From contig JAITMN010000249.1 in the NCBI GenBank assembly GCA_031277355.1, positions 1-16,042 of the forward strand: a stretch of DNA of 16,042 bases, in the 5' to 3' direction. The notes under the pieces are model-generated. The model worked only from the letters and a program-made list of their open reading frames with translations. It was not told the origin of the DNA and made no database searches. Positions 1 to 7,178 of the stretch are shown one piece after another. Position 1 is the stretch's first letter; every line of letters starts with the position of its first letter. The stretch is from Nevskiaceae bacterium. Its GTDB lineage: Bacteria; Pseudomonadota; Gammaproteobacteria; Steroidobacterales; Steroidobacteraceae. A program made the translations under genes and the position numbers.

Positions 1-345
1 ACATTTACGGGCCGTGTAGCCCTGCTGTGGCCGGATGAGCACGGCCAGTTGTCCGCCCCGCCTGCGTCCGCCGACCCGCTGCGCTACAACGTCACCGATA
101 CCTCCGTTGCACAATGGGCACTGGAGCATGGTCACGCGGCGGGTCTGGGCTCGGACACACTGCCCAGCGCCGAAGCGGCTTACCTGCCGTTGACGGGCTC
201 ACGCCAAACGCTGGGCGTGCTGGCAGTGCTGCCCGCCAATCGCCGCCGCGTGTTGCTGCCCGAACAGCGTCATCTGCTGGAAACCTTCGCGAGCCAAATC
301 GCGCTGGCGTTGGAGCGCGCGCAGTTGGGAGATGAGGCGCAGTAG
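1..345 (+). CDS. kdpD: KdpD-like sensor protein, C-terminal end (GAF domain), lacks kinase domain
   Basis: The frame is open from base 1, so the start lies outside the window; 114 residues are visible. The sequence matches the GAF region of KdpD, the membrane sensor kinase that controls the Kdp potassium pump. Recognisable stretches are VAQWALEHG, AGLGSDTLP, the YLPL/LGVLAV core, and LLPEQRHLLETFASQIALAL followed by ERAQLGDEAQ. In ordinary KdpD this last helix runs straight into the HisKA domain with the SHDLRTP phospho-acceptor box. Here a TAG stop follows at 343-345, and no H-box or ATPase motif is readable in any of the three plus frames through about 480. The protein is therefore either a truncated pseudogene product or a naturally kinase-less KdpD variant. 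No kdpE follows. Identity as KdpD-like is confident; functionality is not. Confidence 0.8.
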   Translation, partial: TFTGRVALLWPDEHGQLSAPPASADPLRYNVTDTSVAQWALEHGHAAGLGSDTLPSAEAAYLPLTGSRQTLGVLAVLPANRRRVLLPEQRHLLETFASQIALALERAQLGDEAQ

Positions 346-425
346 GTGCGCGAACCCGTGGACCAAAGCGCCACGAACGCGACAGCAACCAGCAAGCCTC
401 GATTCTTCATCAACGGCGAGGCCGC

Positions 426-773
426 TCACAGCAGCCTAGTGCCCAGCGGAACCGGCTGATCCGGAACGCACAGCGCAACCTCTCCCTTCTCGTTGTGAAA
501 TCCGGTCACCAGACATTCGGACATGATCGGCCCGACCTGCTTGTGCGGGAAATTCACAACCGCCACCACCAACCTGCCGACCAGACTCTCCGGTGTATAC
601 AGCGCAGTGATTTGGGCGCTGGATTTTTTGATTCCAATTTCATTGCCGAAATCGACGTGCAGGATGTAGGCGGGCTTTCGCGCTTTCTCAAACACCGATG
701 CGCTGATGATCCTACCGACTCGCAGCTCGATCTTCAAAAAATCTTCAAATCGGATGGTTTCCATGCGACGCAT
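426..773 (-). CDS. csaA: CsaA/YgjH-type tRNA-binding domain protein
   Basis: A protein of about 115 residues matching the stand-alone tRNA-binding (EMAP-II/OB-fold) family represented by Bacillus CsaA and E. coli YgjH. Diagnostic stretches are KIELRVGRI near the N-terminus, DFGNEIGIKKSSAQIT in the middle, VAVVNFPHKQVGPIMSE, and the family C-terminus PDQPVPLGTRLL. Members are about 110 residues, bind tRNA and have been described as secretion-related chaperones. The open frame extends to 953, but the extra 60 residues are low-complexity and outside the family. Start candidates are ATG at 773 (MRRMETIRF, preceded by CAGGTAAC) and ATG at 764 (METIRF); I chose 773 for its closer purine-rich site. 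The gene stands alone, tail-to-tail with the kdpD fragment, leaving an 80-base gap with no clear terminator. Confidence 0.82.
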   Translation of the reverse strand: MRRMETIRFEDFLKIELRVGRIISASVFEKARKPAYILHVDFGNEIGIKKSSAQITALYTPESLVGRLVVAVVNFPHKQVGPIMSECLVTGFHNEKGEVALCVPDQPVPLGTRLL

Positions 774-774
774 G

Positions 775-958
775 TTACCTGAGGCCAACCTACCGCCACT
801 GGAATGGTACGACGTGCTGGAACTGGACTTTGGCGAACTGCGTGGAGGATCGCCGGGGTTTCTATAACGAACTTGTGCGCATCCTGCGCAAGACGCGCGA
901 GCCGGCGACGCGCACGCCAAAAACTCAAGGCAACAACACAAACCCCCGCGCATGCTGA
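775..958 (+). pseudogene. Probable remnant of a MarR-family regulator (two frames, internal deletion)
   Basis: The space between csaA and vapC contains two short pieces that resemble one protein family read in two plus-strand frames. Frame 1 from 775 gives LPPLEWYDVLELD, the first helices of many MarR regulators. Frame 2 from about 820 gives CVEDRRGFYNELVRILRK, like the MarR wing (C-x-EDRRG-aromatic-x-x-L). The intervening DNA-recognition helices are absent, so a deletion with a frame change near 820-838 would explain the pattern. The second frame runs on to a stop at 956-958, overlapping the 3' end of vapC. Both pieces are short, so chance resemblance is possible. Confidence 0.35.
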
Positions 959-1335
959 GGCTGCACCACCGCGAAATGCCTCCGATCCGTCGTCAGCACA
1001 TCCTGCGCTTCAAGCCGTTCGGCCACCGCCACAACGGAGGCATCAACATACCCCAGCGGTAGATTCCGATAGCGTCCCATCAAATCGGCTATCCGCGATA
1101 AATCGGCAACCTTGATCGGTTCGGTGACGAAATCACCATTGGCAATCGAGCGAACGAAGGCTTCCTCGGCTGTTGGCCCGATTCGGGTTTGGAGCAGGTA
1201 GGTAACCTCCGGCAGAATCGACATGGGCAGGATGATTTCATCAGCAGCATCGCGCCACCAACTTATCACCCGCTGATGCCAGGCATCACTGCGATCAATC
1301 AGCGCGTAAACCGCGCCGGTATCGGCGATGACCAT
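925..1335 (-). CDS. vapC: VapC-type PIN-domain ribonuclease toxin
   Basis: A 136-residue PIN-domain protein, the usual VapC length. The acidic metal-binding residues are in place: D5 in MVIADTG, E43 in LPEVTYLL, D98 in YVDASVVAVAERL and D117 in TTDRRHF. PIN toxins are Mg-dependent RNases, usually cutting tRNA or rRNA, and are neutralised by a small DNA-binding antitoxin from the same operon. That partner lies directly upstream: its TAA stop and this ATG share one base (TAATG at 1337-1333), so translation is probably coupled. All catalytic residues are present, so the toxin looks intact. The assignment is firm at family level; the RNA target is unknown. Confidence 0.88.
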   Translation of the reverse strand: MVIADTGAVYALIDRSDAWHQRVISWWRDAADEIILPMSILPEVTYLLQTRIGPTAEEAFVRSIANGDFVTEPIKVADLSRIADLMGRYRNLPLGYVDASVVAVAERLEAQDVLTTDRRHFAVVQPQHARGFVLLP

Positions 1336-1562
1336 TATTCGTGCGGGTTCGCCCAGAGCAGTTCATCCACCCGCTCGGACGTATCTGTCGCACCACTGGC
1401 GAATTGACCTGCAATCGCGGGAAGCATCAACCGTTTCGGCGCGGCAAGGTATTGCACGACCGCTTCCCGCACCACCGATGCGGTGCTGGTACGACGCGCC
1501 TTCGCCACCTGTTCCAGTTGGCGGATCAGGTGATCGTCAATGCTGAGACTGGTCTGACCCAT
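1335..1562 (-). CDS. vapB: Ribbon-helix-helix (CopG-like) antitoxin of the VapBC pair
   Basis: A 75-residue protein whose first 45 residues fit a ribbon-helix-helix fold: a short beta strand (TSLSIDDHLIRQL), a helix, a turn, and a second helix (TSTASVVREAVVQYL). The C-terminal tail, with IAGQFASG and ERVDELLW, is the flexible part that in such antitoxins wraps around the toxin. It should neutralise the downstream PIN toxin and repress the shared promoter. The ATG at 1562 is preceded by AGGATAGGCGC, an acceptable ribosome site. Antitoxin before toxin with a one-base overlap is the classic layout. Confidence 0.82.
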   Translation of the reverse strand: MGQTSLSIDDHLIRQLEQVAKARRTSTASVVREAVVQYLAAPKRLMLPAIAGQFASGATDTSERVDELLWANPHE

Positions 1563-1591
1563 GCGCCTATCCTACTTGCGCCCCCGCGTCA

Positions 1592-1606
1592 CAGACAATC
1601 CGTCTG
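1592..1606. promoter_or_regulatory. Short inverted repeat upstream of vapB, possible operator
   Basis: CAGAC-AATCC-GTCTG is a perfect 5-bp inverted repeat with a 5-base spacer, 30 bases upstream of the vapB start. Ribbon-helix-helix antitoxins usually bind palindromes in this position. The arms are short and no second copy is visible, so this is only a candidate. Confidence 0.25.
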
Positions 1607-1702
1607 CCCACTATTTCCGCCAACCTCCAACCGTGAGGGCCCCGGCGGTGTTGTCGGCTACAGCGCCTTGCTGGGCGCGACTCGCCTCGACGCCTTGACC
1701 CA

Positions 1703-2131
1703 CTAACTGTGTATATAACTCTGCAAATCCTCAATCAAATGCCGCTGATCCTCGATCACGCACTTGACCAGATCACCAATCGACACAATCCCGCTCACAC
1801 GCCCGCCCTGCATCACCGGCAAATGGCGGATACGGTGCTGCGTCATCTCGCGCATCGCTTCTTCCACGGTGGCCTCTTCGCTGATCGTGACCACCGACGC
1901 GGTCATGATGTCGGACACCGGCGTGGCCGGCGATGAGCGTCCTTTCAGCACCACATTGCGCGCGTAGTCGCGCTCGGAGACGACGCCGTGCAGCGTGTCG
2001 CCCACCATCACCAGCAACGCGCCGACTTGATGTTCGGCCATGCGACGCAGCGCTTCGAGCACCGCCGCATCCGGCGCGATGGCGAAAATCTGACGCCCCT
2101 TTCCATCCAGCAATTGGCTGATCGTCATCAT
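1703..2131 (-). CDS. Two-CBS-domain protein
   Basis: A 142-residue protein made almost entirely of a tandem CBS (Bateman) pair. The first CBS is about residues 8-65 (VGALLVMVGDTLHGVVSERD) and the second about residues 74-130 (IMTASVVTISEEATVEEAM, then IRHLPVMQGGRVSGIVSIGD). Such stand-alone pairs bind adenine nucleotides and act as energy or ligand sensors for partner proteins. The G-[VI]-V-S-x-x-D motif after each core strand is typical. Start: ATG at 2131 (a second ATG at 2128) with a strong GGGGAGG site 5 bases upstream. The nfeD-like stop lies 16 bases before, so this is probably the last gene of the mnmG operon. No catalytic domain is fused to it and the partner is unknown. Confidence 0.87.
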   Translation of the reverse strand: MMTISQLLDGKGRQIFAIAPDAAVLEALRRMAEHQVGALLVMVGDTLHGVVSERDYARNVVLKGRSSPATPVSDIMTASVVTISEEATVEEAMREMTQHRIRHLPVMQGGRVSGIVSIGDLVKCVIEDQRHLIEDLQSYIHS

Positions 2132-2147
2132 CGCGACCTCCCCCCGA

Positions 2148-2594
2148 TTACACGGATTCCACCCTCAACGCCGTTCCGTCAACGCCGGTCACGCGCACGC
2201 GCGCGCCCACTGGCGCATCGCCGCCGCGCACCAGCCAGACGGTATCGGCCACACGAACCTTGCCTTGTCCATCGGCGATGGGCTCGACCAACTCCAACAC
2301 CTGCCCCACATACTGCGCGCCGCGCCGGTTCAGCGATGGTTGATCCGAATCCTGCTGCGTTTCAGGCTCGCGAAAACGCCGCCACAGCACGATGGCAAGC
2401 GCACCGAGCACGCCGAACAACACCAACTGCAATTGCCACGGAATCGGCACCACCAGATCAAGTGCGCCCACGACCACCGCCGCCGCCGCAAACCAGATCG
2501 CAATCGCCCCCGGCAGGAAGGTCTCGAAGATCGCCAGCACCGCCGCGGCAATCCACCAGTGATACCAGGTGAGCGATTGCGCAAAGGTCAGCAT
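2148..2594 (-). CDS. NfeD-like membrane protein (YbbJ type, short form)
   Basis: A 148-residue protein with hydrophobic segments at about 12-30, 31-48 and 54-71, followed by a soluble tail (about 88-148) rich in beta strands (VGQVLELVEPIADGQGKVRV, then ARVRVTGVDGTALRVE). This is the short NfeD architecture: membrane anchor plus OB-fold domain. Such proteins are encoded beside SPFH/stomatin-like proteins, as in E. coli qmcA-ybbJ, and are thought to act with them in membrane quality control or membrane microdomains. The ATG at 2594 overlaps the TGA of the SPFH gene by one base (TGATG) and has GGAG seven bases upstream. The open frame continues far upstream to 3101, but that part is antisense-free shadow of the SPFH gene in another frame. 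Confidence 0.85.
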   Translation of the reverse strand: MLTFAQSLTWYHWWIAAAVLAIFETFLPGAIAIWFAAAAVVVGALDLVVPIPWQLQLVLFGVLGALAIVLWRRFREPETQQDSDQPSLNRRGAQYVGQVLELVEPIADGQGKVRVADTVWLVRGGDAPVGARVRVTGVDGTALRVESV

Positions 2595-3553
2595 CACGTC
2601 ACTCCGGATCGCGGCCCGCCCGGGCGCGGCGGCGATGCGCCCTTGGCAGCCATCGCATCCTTGGCCAACTCCGCGATGCCGCCAATCGAGGCGATCACGC
2701 TGGAGGCCTCCACGGGCAGGAAAAACACCTTCTGATTCGGTGCGCTGGCAAACGCCTTCAGCGACTCGATGTATTTCTGCGCAACGAAGTAGTTCAGCGC
2801 ATTGGTGTTGCCTTCGGCAATGGCCTTCGACACCATCTCCGTGGCTCGCGCTTCGGCTGCGGCCAAACGCTCGCGCGCTTCGGCGTCGCGGAACGCGGCT
2901 TCCTTGCGCCCTTCGGCTTCCAGCATCACCGATTGCTTCTCGCCTTCGGCCCGCAGGATCGCCGACTGGCGCAACCCTTCGGCTTCCAGCACATTGGCGC
3001 GCTTGTCGCGCTCGGCCTTCATCTGCCGCGCCATCGAATCCACCAGATCGGCCGGCGGCTGGATGTCGCGAATCTCGATGCGCGTGACCTTCACGCCCCA
3101 CGGCGAGGTGGCCTCATCCACCACACGCAGCAGCCGATGATTGATCTCATCGCGCTTGGACAGCGTTTCATCGAGGTCCATCGAACCGACCACGGTGCGG
3201 ATGTTCGTCATCGTCAGGTTGGTTACCGCAACGCGAAGATTGTCGACCTCGTAGGCCGCCTTGGCCGCATTCAACACCTGATAGAACACCACGGCGTCAA
3301 CGCCCACCATCGCGTTGTCTTTCGTGATCACTTCCTGGCGCGGCACGTCGAGCACCTGCTCCATCATGTTGATGCGCCGGCCCACCGCTTCGAAGAACGG
3401 CACGATGAAGTGCAGCCCCGGCTCCATCGTGCGCTTGTAGCGGCCGAAGCGCTCCAGCGTGTATTCGTAGCCCTGCTTCACCGTCAGCAGCGAACGCGCT
3501 GCAACGACGATGATCGCAACCAGAATGATGATGGGCAGATATCCAATCGGCAT
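2594..3553 (-). CDS. qmcA: SPFH/band-7 (stomatin-like) membrane protein, QmcA-like
   Basis: A 319-residue protein with an N-terminal membrane anchor (about residues 4-22), an SPFH/band-7 domain (about 25-185, with ERFGRYKRTMEPGLHFIVPF, VDAVVFYQV and IRDIQPPADL) and a long helical region with repeated AEG units (EAEGLRQ, RAEGEKQ, EAEGRKE, 190-245). The stomatin-type tail follows, with NALNYFVAQKYIESLKAFAS and KVFFLPVE. Family members oligomerise on the inner membrane and organise proteases or microdomains. The ATG at 3553 has AGGAGA eight bases upstream, inside the end of the DUF3014 gene, whose stop is four bases away. Length and order match E. coli QmcA (paired with YbbJ). The symbol is by similarity. 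Confidence 0.87.
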   Translation of the reverse strand: MPIGYLPIIILVAIIVVAARSLLTVKQGYEYTLERFGRYKRTMEPGLHFIVPFFEAVGRRINMMEQVLDVPRQEVITKDNAMVGVDAVVFYQVLNAAKAAYEVDNLRVAVTNLTMTNIRTVVGSMDLDETLSKRDEINHRLLRVVDEATSPWGVKVTRIEIRDIQPPADLVDSMARQMKAERDKRANVLEAEGLRQSAILRAEGEKQSVMLEAEGRKEAAFRDAEARERLAAAEARATEMVSKAIAEGNTNALNYFVAQKYIESLKAFASAPNQKVFFLPVEASSVIASIGGIAELAKDAMAAKGASPPRPGGPRSGVT

Positions 3554-3556
3554 TCG

Positions 3557-4420
3557 TCATTCTCCTGCTGGCGTGATGCGCGTGATTTCCGCTCGCAGTG
3601 ACGCGAGCCAGCTCTTCACCGTCGCGGCGTTCTGCGGTCCCATGCGTATCATCAGTTTTTGCCCTGCCGAACGCGACTCCAACGCCGCATCGGCAAACTC
3701 ATACATCACCTTGGGCTGCACCAGCGCCGGCGGTTGCGCGGGCGAGGGCGCGGCTTGCAGGTGGTCGATCACTTCCACCAGCCGATCGTTGAAGTAGCGG
3801 CCCGGATAGCCGAGGTCTTCATAGGCTTGCTGCAACAGCGGATAGTAGGTGCGATAAAGCTGACCCACCTGACGCACATCAAGCGCCGTGAGCAATCGCA
3901 CCGCAGGCGCATAGCGGGCGTAGTTCTCGGAGGCCAGCGTGATGCGCTCCTCGCCGGTGGCGGTGTCGATCGGCGCGCGGTCCACGGCAAACGCGCCCGA
4001 CACCGGACGCACCGCACGAATCCGCTCGGTAACTTTCTCGCGCGTGAGATTGTCGACGGTGGCGACGAAACGCCGCGCCACGCCATCGGGCACAAGCCAG
4101 GCCGACACCGACGGCGCGCCCACCAGCGTGGCCAACTCCGCCGCCAGCGGCGCATCGCTGTCTTCCAGCGCGGGCAGGGGCACCGGCGCATCGCTGGGTT
4201 CTGCGGGCGTGTCCGACAGCGGATGCTGCACCTGTTCCTCCACCACCTGCGCGGGCGGGGCTTCCACCGGTGTTTCCACCACGGCCGGCGGCGCCGAAGC
4301 ATTGCGCCACCACAGCCATCCGCCCGCCACCACGGCAACCACCGCCAGTGCGGTTGCCGGCATCACCCAAGCCGGTCGCCGGCCATCATCGGATTCTGTT
4401 TCTTCGGATTCGTAGCTCAC
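3557..4420 (-). CDS. DUF3014-type membrane-anchored protein
   Basis: A 287-residue protein with a short acidic cytoplasmic start (SEETESDD), one membrane segment (about 18-38, ending GGWLWW), a proline/alanine-rich linker (about 42-95) and a globular C-terminal part (about 95-280). The globular part (SAWLVPDGVARRFVATVDNL, YRTYYPLLQQAYEDLGYPGR, MYEFADAALESRSAGQKLMI) is what I recognise as DUF3014, a proteobacterial family of unknown function expected to face the periplasm. The start is GTG at 4420; its GTGA overlaps the mnmG stop by four bases and GAGGG precedes it, so translation is coupled to mnmG. The family name is from memory of its motifs. No enzymatic motif is visible. Confidence 0.75.
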   Translation of the reverse strand: MSYESEETESDDGRRPAWVMPATALAVVAVVAGGWLWWRNASAPPAVVETPVEAPPAQVVEEQVQHPLSDTPAEPSDAPVPLPALEDSDAPLAAELATLVGAPSVSAWLVPDGVARRFVATVDNLTREKVTERIRAVRPVSGAFAVDRAPIDTATGEERITLASENYARYAPAVRLLTALDVRQVGQLYRTYYPLLQQAYEDLGYPGRYFNDRLVEVIDHLQAAPSPAQPPALVQPKVMYEFADAALESRSAGQKLMIRMGPQNAATVKSWLASLRAEITRITPAGE

Positions 4421-6240
4421 GCCGCCCTCGTTCGCTTCAAGTGGACCAGCAGCAATGAAATCGCCGCCGGCGTAACCCCCGCCACACGCGCAGCCTGACC
4501 GAGCGTTTGCGGCCGCGCCTCCGTCAGACGCTGACGCACTTCATTCGACAGCCCCGCCACGCAAGCGTAATCCAACTCCGCAGGCAACGTCGCGGACTCG
4601 TGATGACGGCTGCGCGCGATCTCGGCTTCGGCCCGCGCGATGTAGCCTTCATAGCGCGCGCGCACCAGCAACGCCAGCTCCACTTGCGCCAGCAGACGAT
4701 CATCGCCCAATTGCGGGACCGCAAGCCCCCTGTCTGCCAGCAGCGACGCATAAGTGCTCTCGGGCCGACGCAATTGATCAAAGCCGCGCCCGAGCCGCGC
4801 CACTTCGGCCTCGATGGCCTGATGTTTGCGGCTGAAAAAATCCCAGCGCTGATCATCGACCAGACCCAGCTCGCGGCCCTGCGGCGTGAGCCGCGCATCG
4901 GCATTGTCTTCACGCAGCAGCAGGCGGTATTCGGCGCGACTGGTGAACATGCGATAAGGCTCCGGCGCGCCCTGCGTGGTCAGATCATCCACCAGCACGC
5001 CGATGTAAGAAGTGGCGCGCGAGGTGATCATCGGCGGCAGATCAAGCGCGCATGCGGCGGCATTGGCGCCGGCGAGCAAGCCCTGCGCGGCGGCTTCTTC
5101 GTAACCCGTGGTGCCGTTGATTTGTCCGGCAAGAAACAGCCCTGCAAGCACGCGCGTCTGCAATGAGGTGAGCAGATCACGCGGATCGAAGTAATCGTAT
5201 TCGATGGCGTAACCGGGGCGCGTCAGATGCGCCTGCTCAAGTCCTGCAATCGAATGAACGAGGTCTTGCTGCACATCAAAGGGCAGACTGGTGGAGATGC
5301 CATTGGGGTACACCTCATTCGTCGTCAACCCTTCGGGTTCGAGGAATATCTGATGCGAATCGCGATCGGCAAAGCGCATCACCTTGTCTTCGACCGAAGG
5401 ACAGTAACGCGGACCACGGCCCTCGATGCGCCCGGTGAACATCGGCGAGCGGTCGGTGGCCGCGCGGATGATCGCGTGCGTGCGCTCGTTCGTCGCGGTG
5501 ATGAAGCAGGGCAGTTGGCGCGGATGATCGCCGGTGCGGCCGAGAAAGGAGAACACCGGGCGCGGCTCGTCGCTGAGCTGGGGTGTGAGGCGCGAGGTGT
5601 CGATGGTGCGCGCGTCGATGCGCGGCGGCGTGCCGGTCTTCAGGCGGCCGGTGCGCGGCATCAACTCGCGCAGCCGCGCGGCCAGGCGCAGCGAGGGCGG
5701 ATCACCGGCGCGTCCGCCGGAGGTGCTGTCGAGGCCCACGTGGATGCGTCCGCCGAGAAAGGTGCCGGTGGTCAGCACCACGGCGCGCGCCGGAAAAGCG
5801 ATGCCGGTGGCGGTAACGACGCCGCGCACCGCCTCGCCCTCCACGATCAAATCCGCCACTTCCTGCTGGAAGATTTGCAGATTCGGCTGCCGCTCCACCG
5901 TCTCGCGGATCGCCGCCCGATACAGCGCGCGGTCGGCCTGCGCACGCGTGGCGCGCACCGCCGGCCCCTTGCTGGCGTTCAGCGTGCGCATCTGAATGGC
6001 CGCGCGATCAGCGGCCAGCGCCATCGCGCCGCCGAGGGCGTCGATTTCGCGTACCAGATGACCCTTGCCCACCCCGCCAATGGCCGGATTGCAACTCATC
6101 GCGCCGATGGTCTCCACGCTCTGCGTCAACAGCAGCGTGCGCGCACCCCGGCGCGCCGCCGCCAGCGCGGCCTCGACGCCGGCATGTCCGCCGCCGACGA
6201 CGATCACATCGTAGCTGTCGTGCTTGGGCATGGGGGGCAT
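4417..6240 (-). CDS. mnmG: tRNA uridine-5-carboxymethylaminomethyl modification enzyme MnmG (GidA)
   Basis: A 607-residue FAD protein that, with the GTPase MnmE, installs the (carboxymethyl)aminomethyl group on wobble U34 of several tRNAs. It has the N-terminal dinucleotide site VVGGGHAGVEAALAAARRG, the two conserved cysteines (C50 in MSCNPAIGG, C280 in RYCPSVEDKV), NASKGPAVRATRAQADR, the GYEEAAAQGLLAG motif, MFTSRAEYRLLLREDNAD and the C-terminal helical MnmE-binding domain. E. coli MnmG is 629 residues, so this is essentially full length. I chose ATG at 6240 because AGGGA lies seven bases upstream; the frame could extend to 6294 but that adds 18 residues unlike the family. rsmG, its common downstream neighbour, is missing; a DUF3014 gene overlaps the stop instead. 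Confidence 0.96.
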   Translation of the reverse strand: MPPMPKHDSYDVIVVGGGHAGVEAALAAARRGARTLLLTQSVETIGAMSCNPAIGGVGKGHLVREIDALGGAMALAADRAAIQMRTLNASKGPAVRATRAQADRALYRAAIRETVERQPNLQIFQQEVADLIVEGEAVRGVVTATGIAFPARAVVLTTGTFLGGRIHVGLDSTSGGRAGDPPSLRLAARLRELMPRTGRLKTGTPPRIDARTIDTSRLTPQLSDEPRPVFSFLGRTGDHPRQLPCFITATNERTHAIIRAATDRSPMFTGRIEGRGPRYCPSVEDKVMRFADRDSHQIFLEPEGLTTNEVYPNGISTSLPFDVQQDLVHSIAGLEQAHLTRPGYAIEYDYFDPRDLLTSLQTRVLAGLFLAGQINGTTGYEEAAAQGLLAGANAAACALDLPPMITSRATSYIGVLVDDLTTQGAPEPYRMFTSRAEYRLLLREDNADARLTPQGRELGLVDDQRWDFFSRKHQAIEAEVARLGRGFDQLRRPESTYASLLADRGLAVPQLGDDRLLAQVELALLVRARYEGYIARAEAEIARSRHHESATLPAELDYACVAGLSNEVRQRLTEARPQTLGQAARVAGVTPAAISLLLVHLKRTRAA

Positions 6241-6254
6241 TGTACGTCCCTGCG

Positions 6255-6271
6255 GCGGCTGCGACAGCCGC
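6255..6271 (-). promoter_or_regulatory. Hairpin in the mnmG leader
   Basis: Read on the minus strand, GCGGCT-GTCGC-AGCCGC is a perfect 6-bp stem with a 5-base loop, 15 bases before the mnmG start and immediately next to its ribosome site. It is preceded, not followed, by an A/T-rich stretch (TAAATAAAG), so it does not look like an intrinsic terminator for the upstream hydrolase gene. It could affect mnmG translation. It could equally be a chance GC-rich inverted repeat. Confidence 0.3.
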
Positions 6272-6335
6272 GCTTTATTTACCCAGCAGTTCAAAACCAG
6301 GGGTCAAATTCGACGCCAGCTTCAACGCCGCCGCG

Positions 6336-7157
6336 CTACCCCTTCACCCCCGCCGCAAACTCCCGCACACACCCCGCCCACTCCCCCGCCTGATCCAGCG
6401 ACGCCAAATGCGCCGCTCCCGCAACCTCCACCCGCCGCGCGCCGCGAATCCCCGCCCGCAGGCGCTCGCCGGCCTGACGGCGCTGCACGCTGTCTTCACC
6501 GCCGTTGAGCACCAGCGTGGGCTGCCTGATCGCATGCAGGCGCGGCAGCGGCACCGGCTCCCAGCCGCCATCAAGATCATCGCCCCGGTACGTCTCCACG
6601 CATTGCTGCAACAGACGCGCTCTTTGCACGCCCGGAGTCGTCAATTGCATCAGAGGATGACCCAAAATCGCCCGATGCAGCGCGGGCAGCCCTTCGGTGT
6701 CGCGCAAACGGCGATATTCCATCAGCGGCAATTCGGTTTCGGCTTCAAACCACGGCGCGCCATCCAGCACCAGCGCATCGACGCGATCCGGCGCGCGGAT
6801 CGCCGTGTGAATCGCCACGCGCGCGCCCTGCGACATACCCACGAGGCAGGCCCGCTCGATGCCCGCCGCATCGAGCAGTGCGATCAAATCATCCACGGCC
6901 TCATTCGGGTCATACCTGCCAACACTGCGACCAAAACCACGCCGGTCGTAACGCAGCAGCCGATGCTGCGCGGTGAGCAGCGGCACAACCGGATTCCAGT
7001 AATCCAGACTCAGCGCCCAACCATGAATCAGCACCAGCGCGATGCGGCCTGCATCGGCGCCGACGCCCGCGCCCCCCTCCACCCGCCACCGCAGCCGCGC
7101 ATCTTCCCGCTCGAAAAACCGATCCACGCCGGCACGCAGCGCCGGCATCATGCGCAC
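6336..7157 (-). CDS. Alpha/beta hydrolase, enol-lactonase/esterase-like
   Basis: A 273-residue alpha/beta hydrolase. The oxyanion-hole motif HGW is at 45-47, the nucleophile elbow G-M-S-Q-G puts the serine at 109, the acid is probably D222 (LNGGEDSV) and the base H250 (AGAAHLAS). RYDRRGFGRS is the typical strand-4 region. It resembles 3-oxoadipate enol-lactonase (PcaD) and related esterases, which fits its position directly after a PcaR-like regulator. Substrate cannot be read from sequence. The start is uncertain: GTG at 7157, or ATG at 7151 or 7148, all 20-30 bases after the regulator stop and with only weak G-rich ribosome sites. It is probably cotranscribed with the regulator and may hydrolyse an ester, lactone or thioester intermediate of the divergent operon. 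Confidence 0.84.
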   Translation of the reverse strand: MRMMPALRAGVDRFFEREDARLRWRVEGGAGVGADAGRIALVLIHGWALSLDYWNPVVPLLTAQHRLLRYDRRGFGRSVGRYDPNEAVDDLIALLDAAGIERACLVGMSQGARVAIHTAIRAPDRVDALVLDGAPWFEAETELPLMEYRRLRDTEGLPALHRAILGHPLMQLTTPGVQRARLLQQCVETYRGDDLDGGWEPVPLPRLHAIRQPTLVLNGGEDSVQRRQAGERLRAGIRGARRVEVAGAAHLASLDQAGEWAGCVREFAAGVKG

Positions 7158-7178
7158 ACCGCCCCGCCGCCACCCACG

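Noticed and set aside
396..422. GCCTCG...CGAGGC inverted repeat between kdpD and csaA as a terminator
   Set aside because: The stem is only 6 bp with a 15-base loop and there is no T-run, so it is not supported.
774..953. N-terminal extension of the CsaA-like protein to ATG 953
   Set aside because: The added 60 residues are Cys/Ser/Arg-rich, absent from the family, and overlap the MarR-like remnant and the 3' end of vapC.
2595..3101. Long N-terminal extension of the NfeD-like protein
   Set aside because: It is read in a shifted frame of the SPFH gene; the real start at 2594 has a ribosome site and overlaps the upstream stop.
5227..6393. A 388-residue plus-strand open frame
   Set aside because: It is opposite mnmG, whose identity is beyond doubt.
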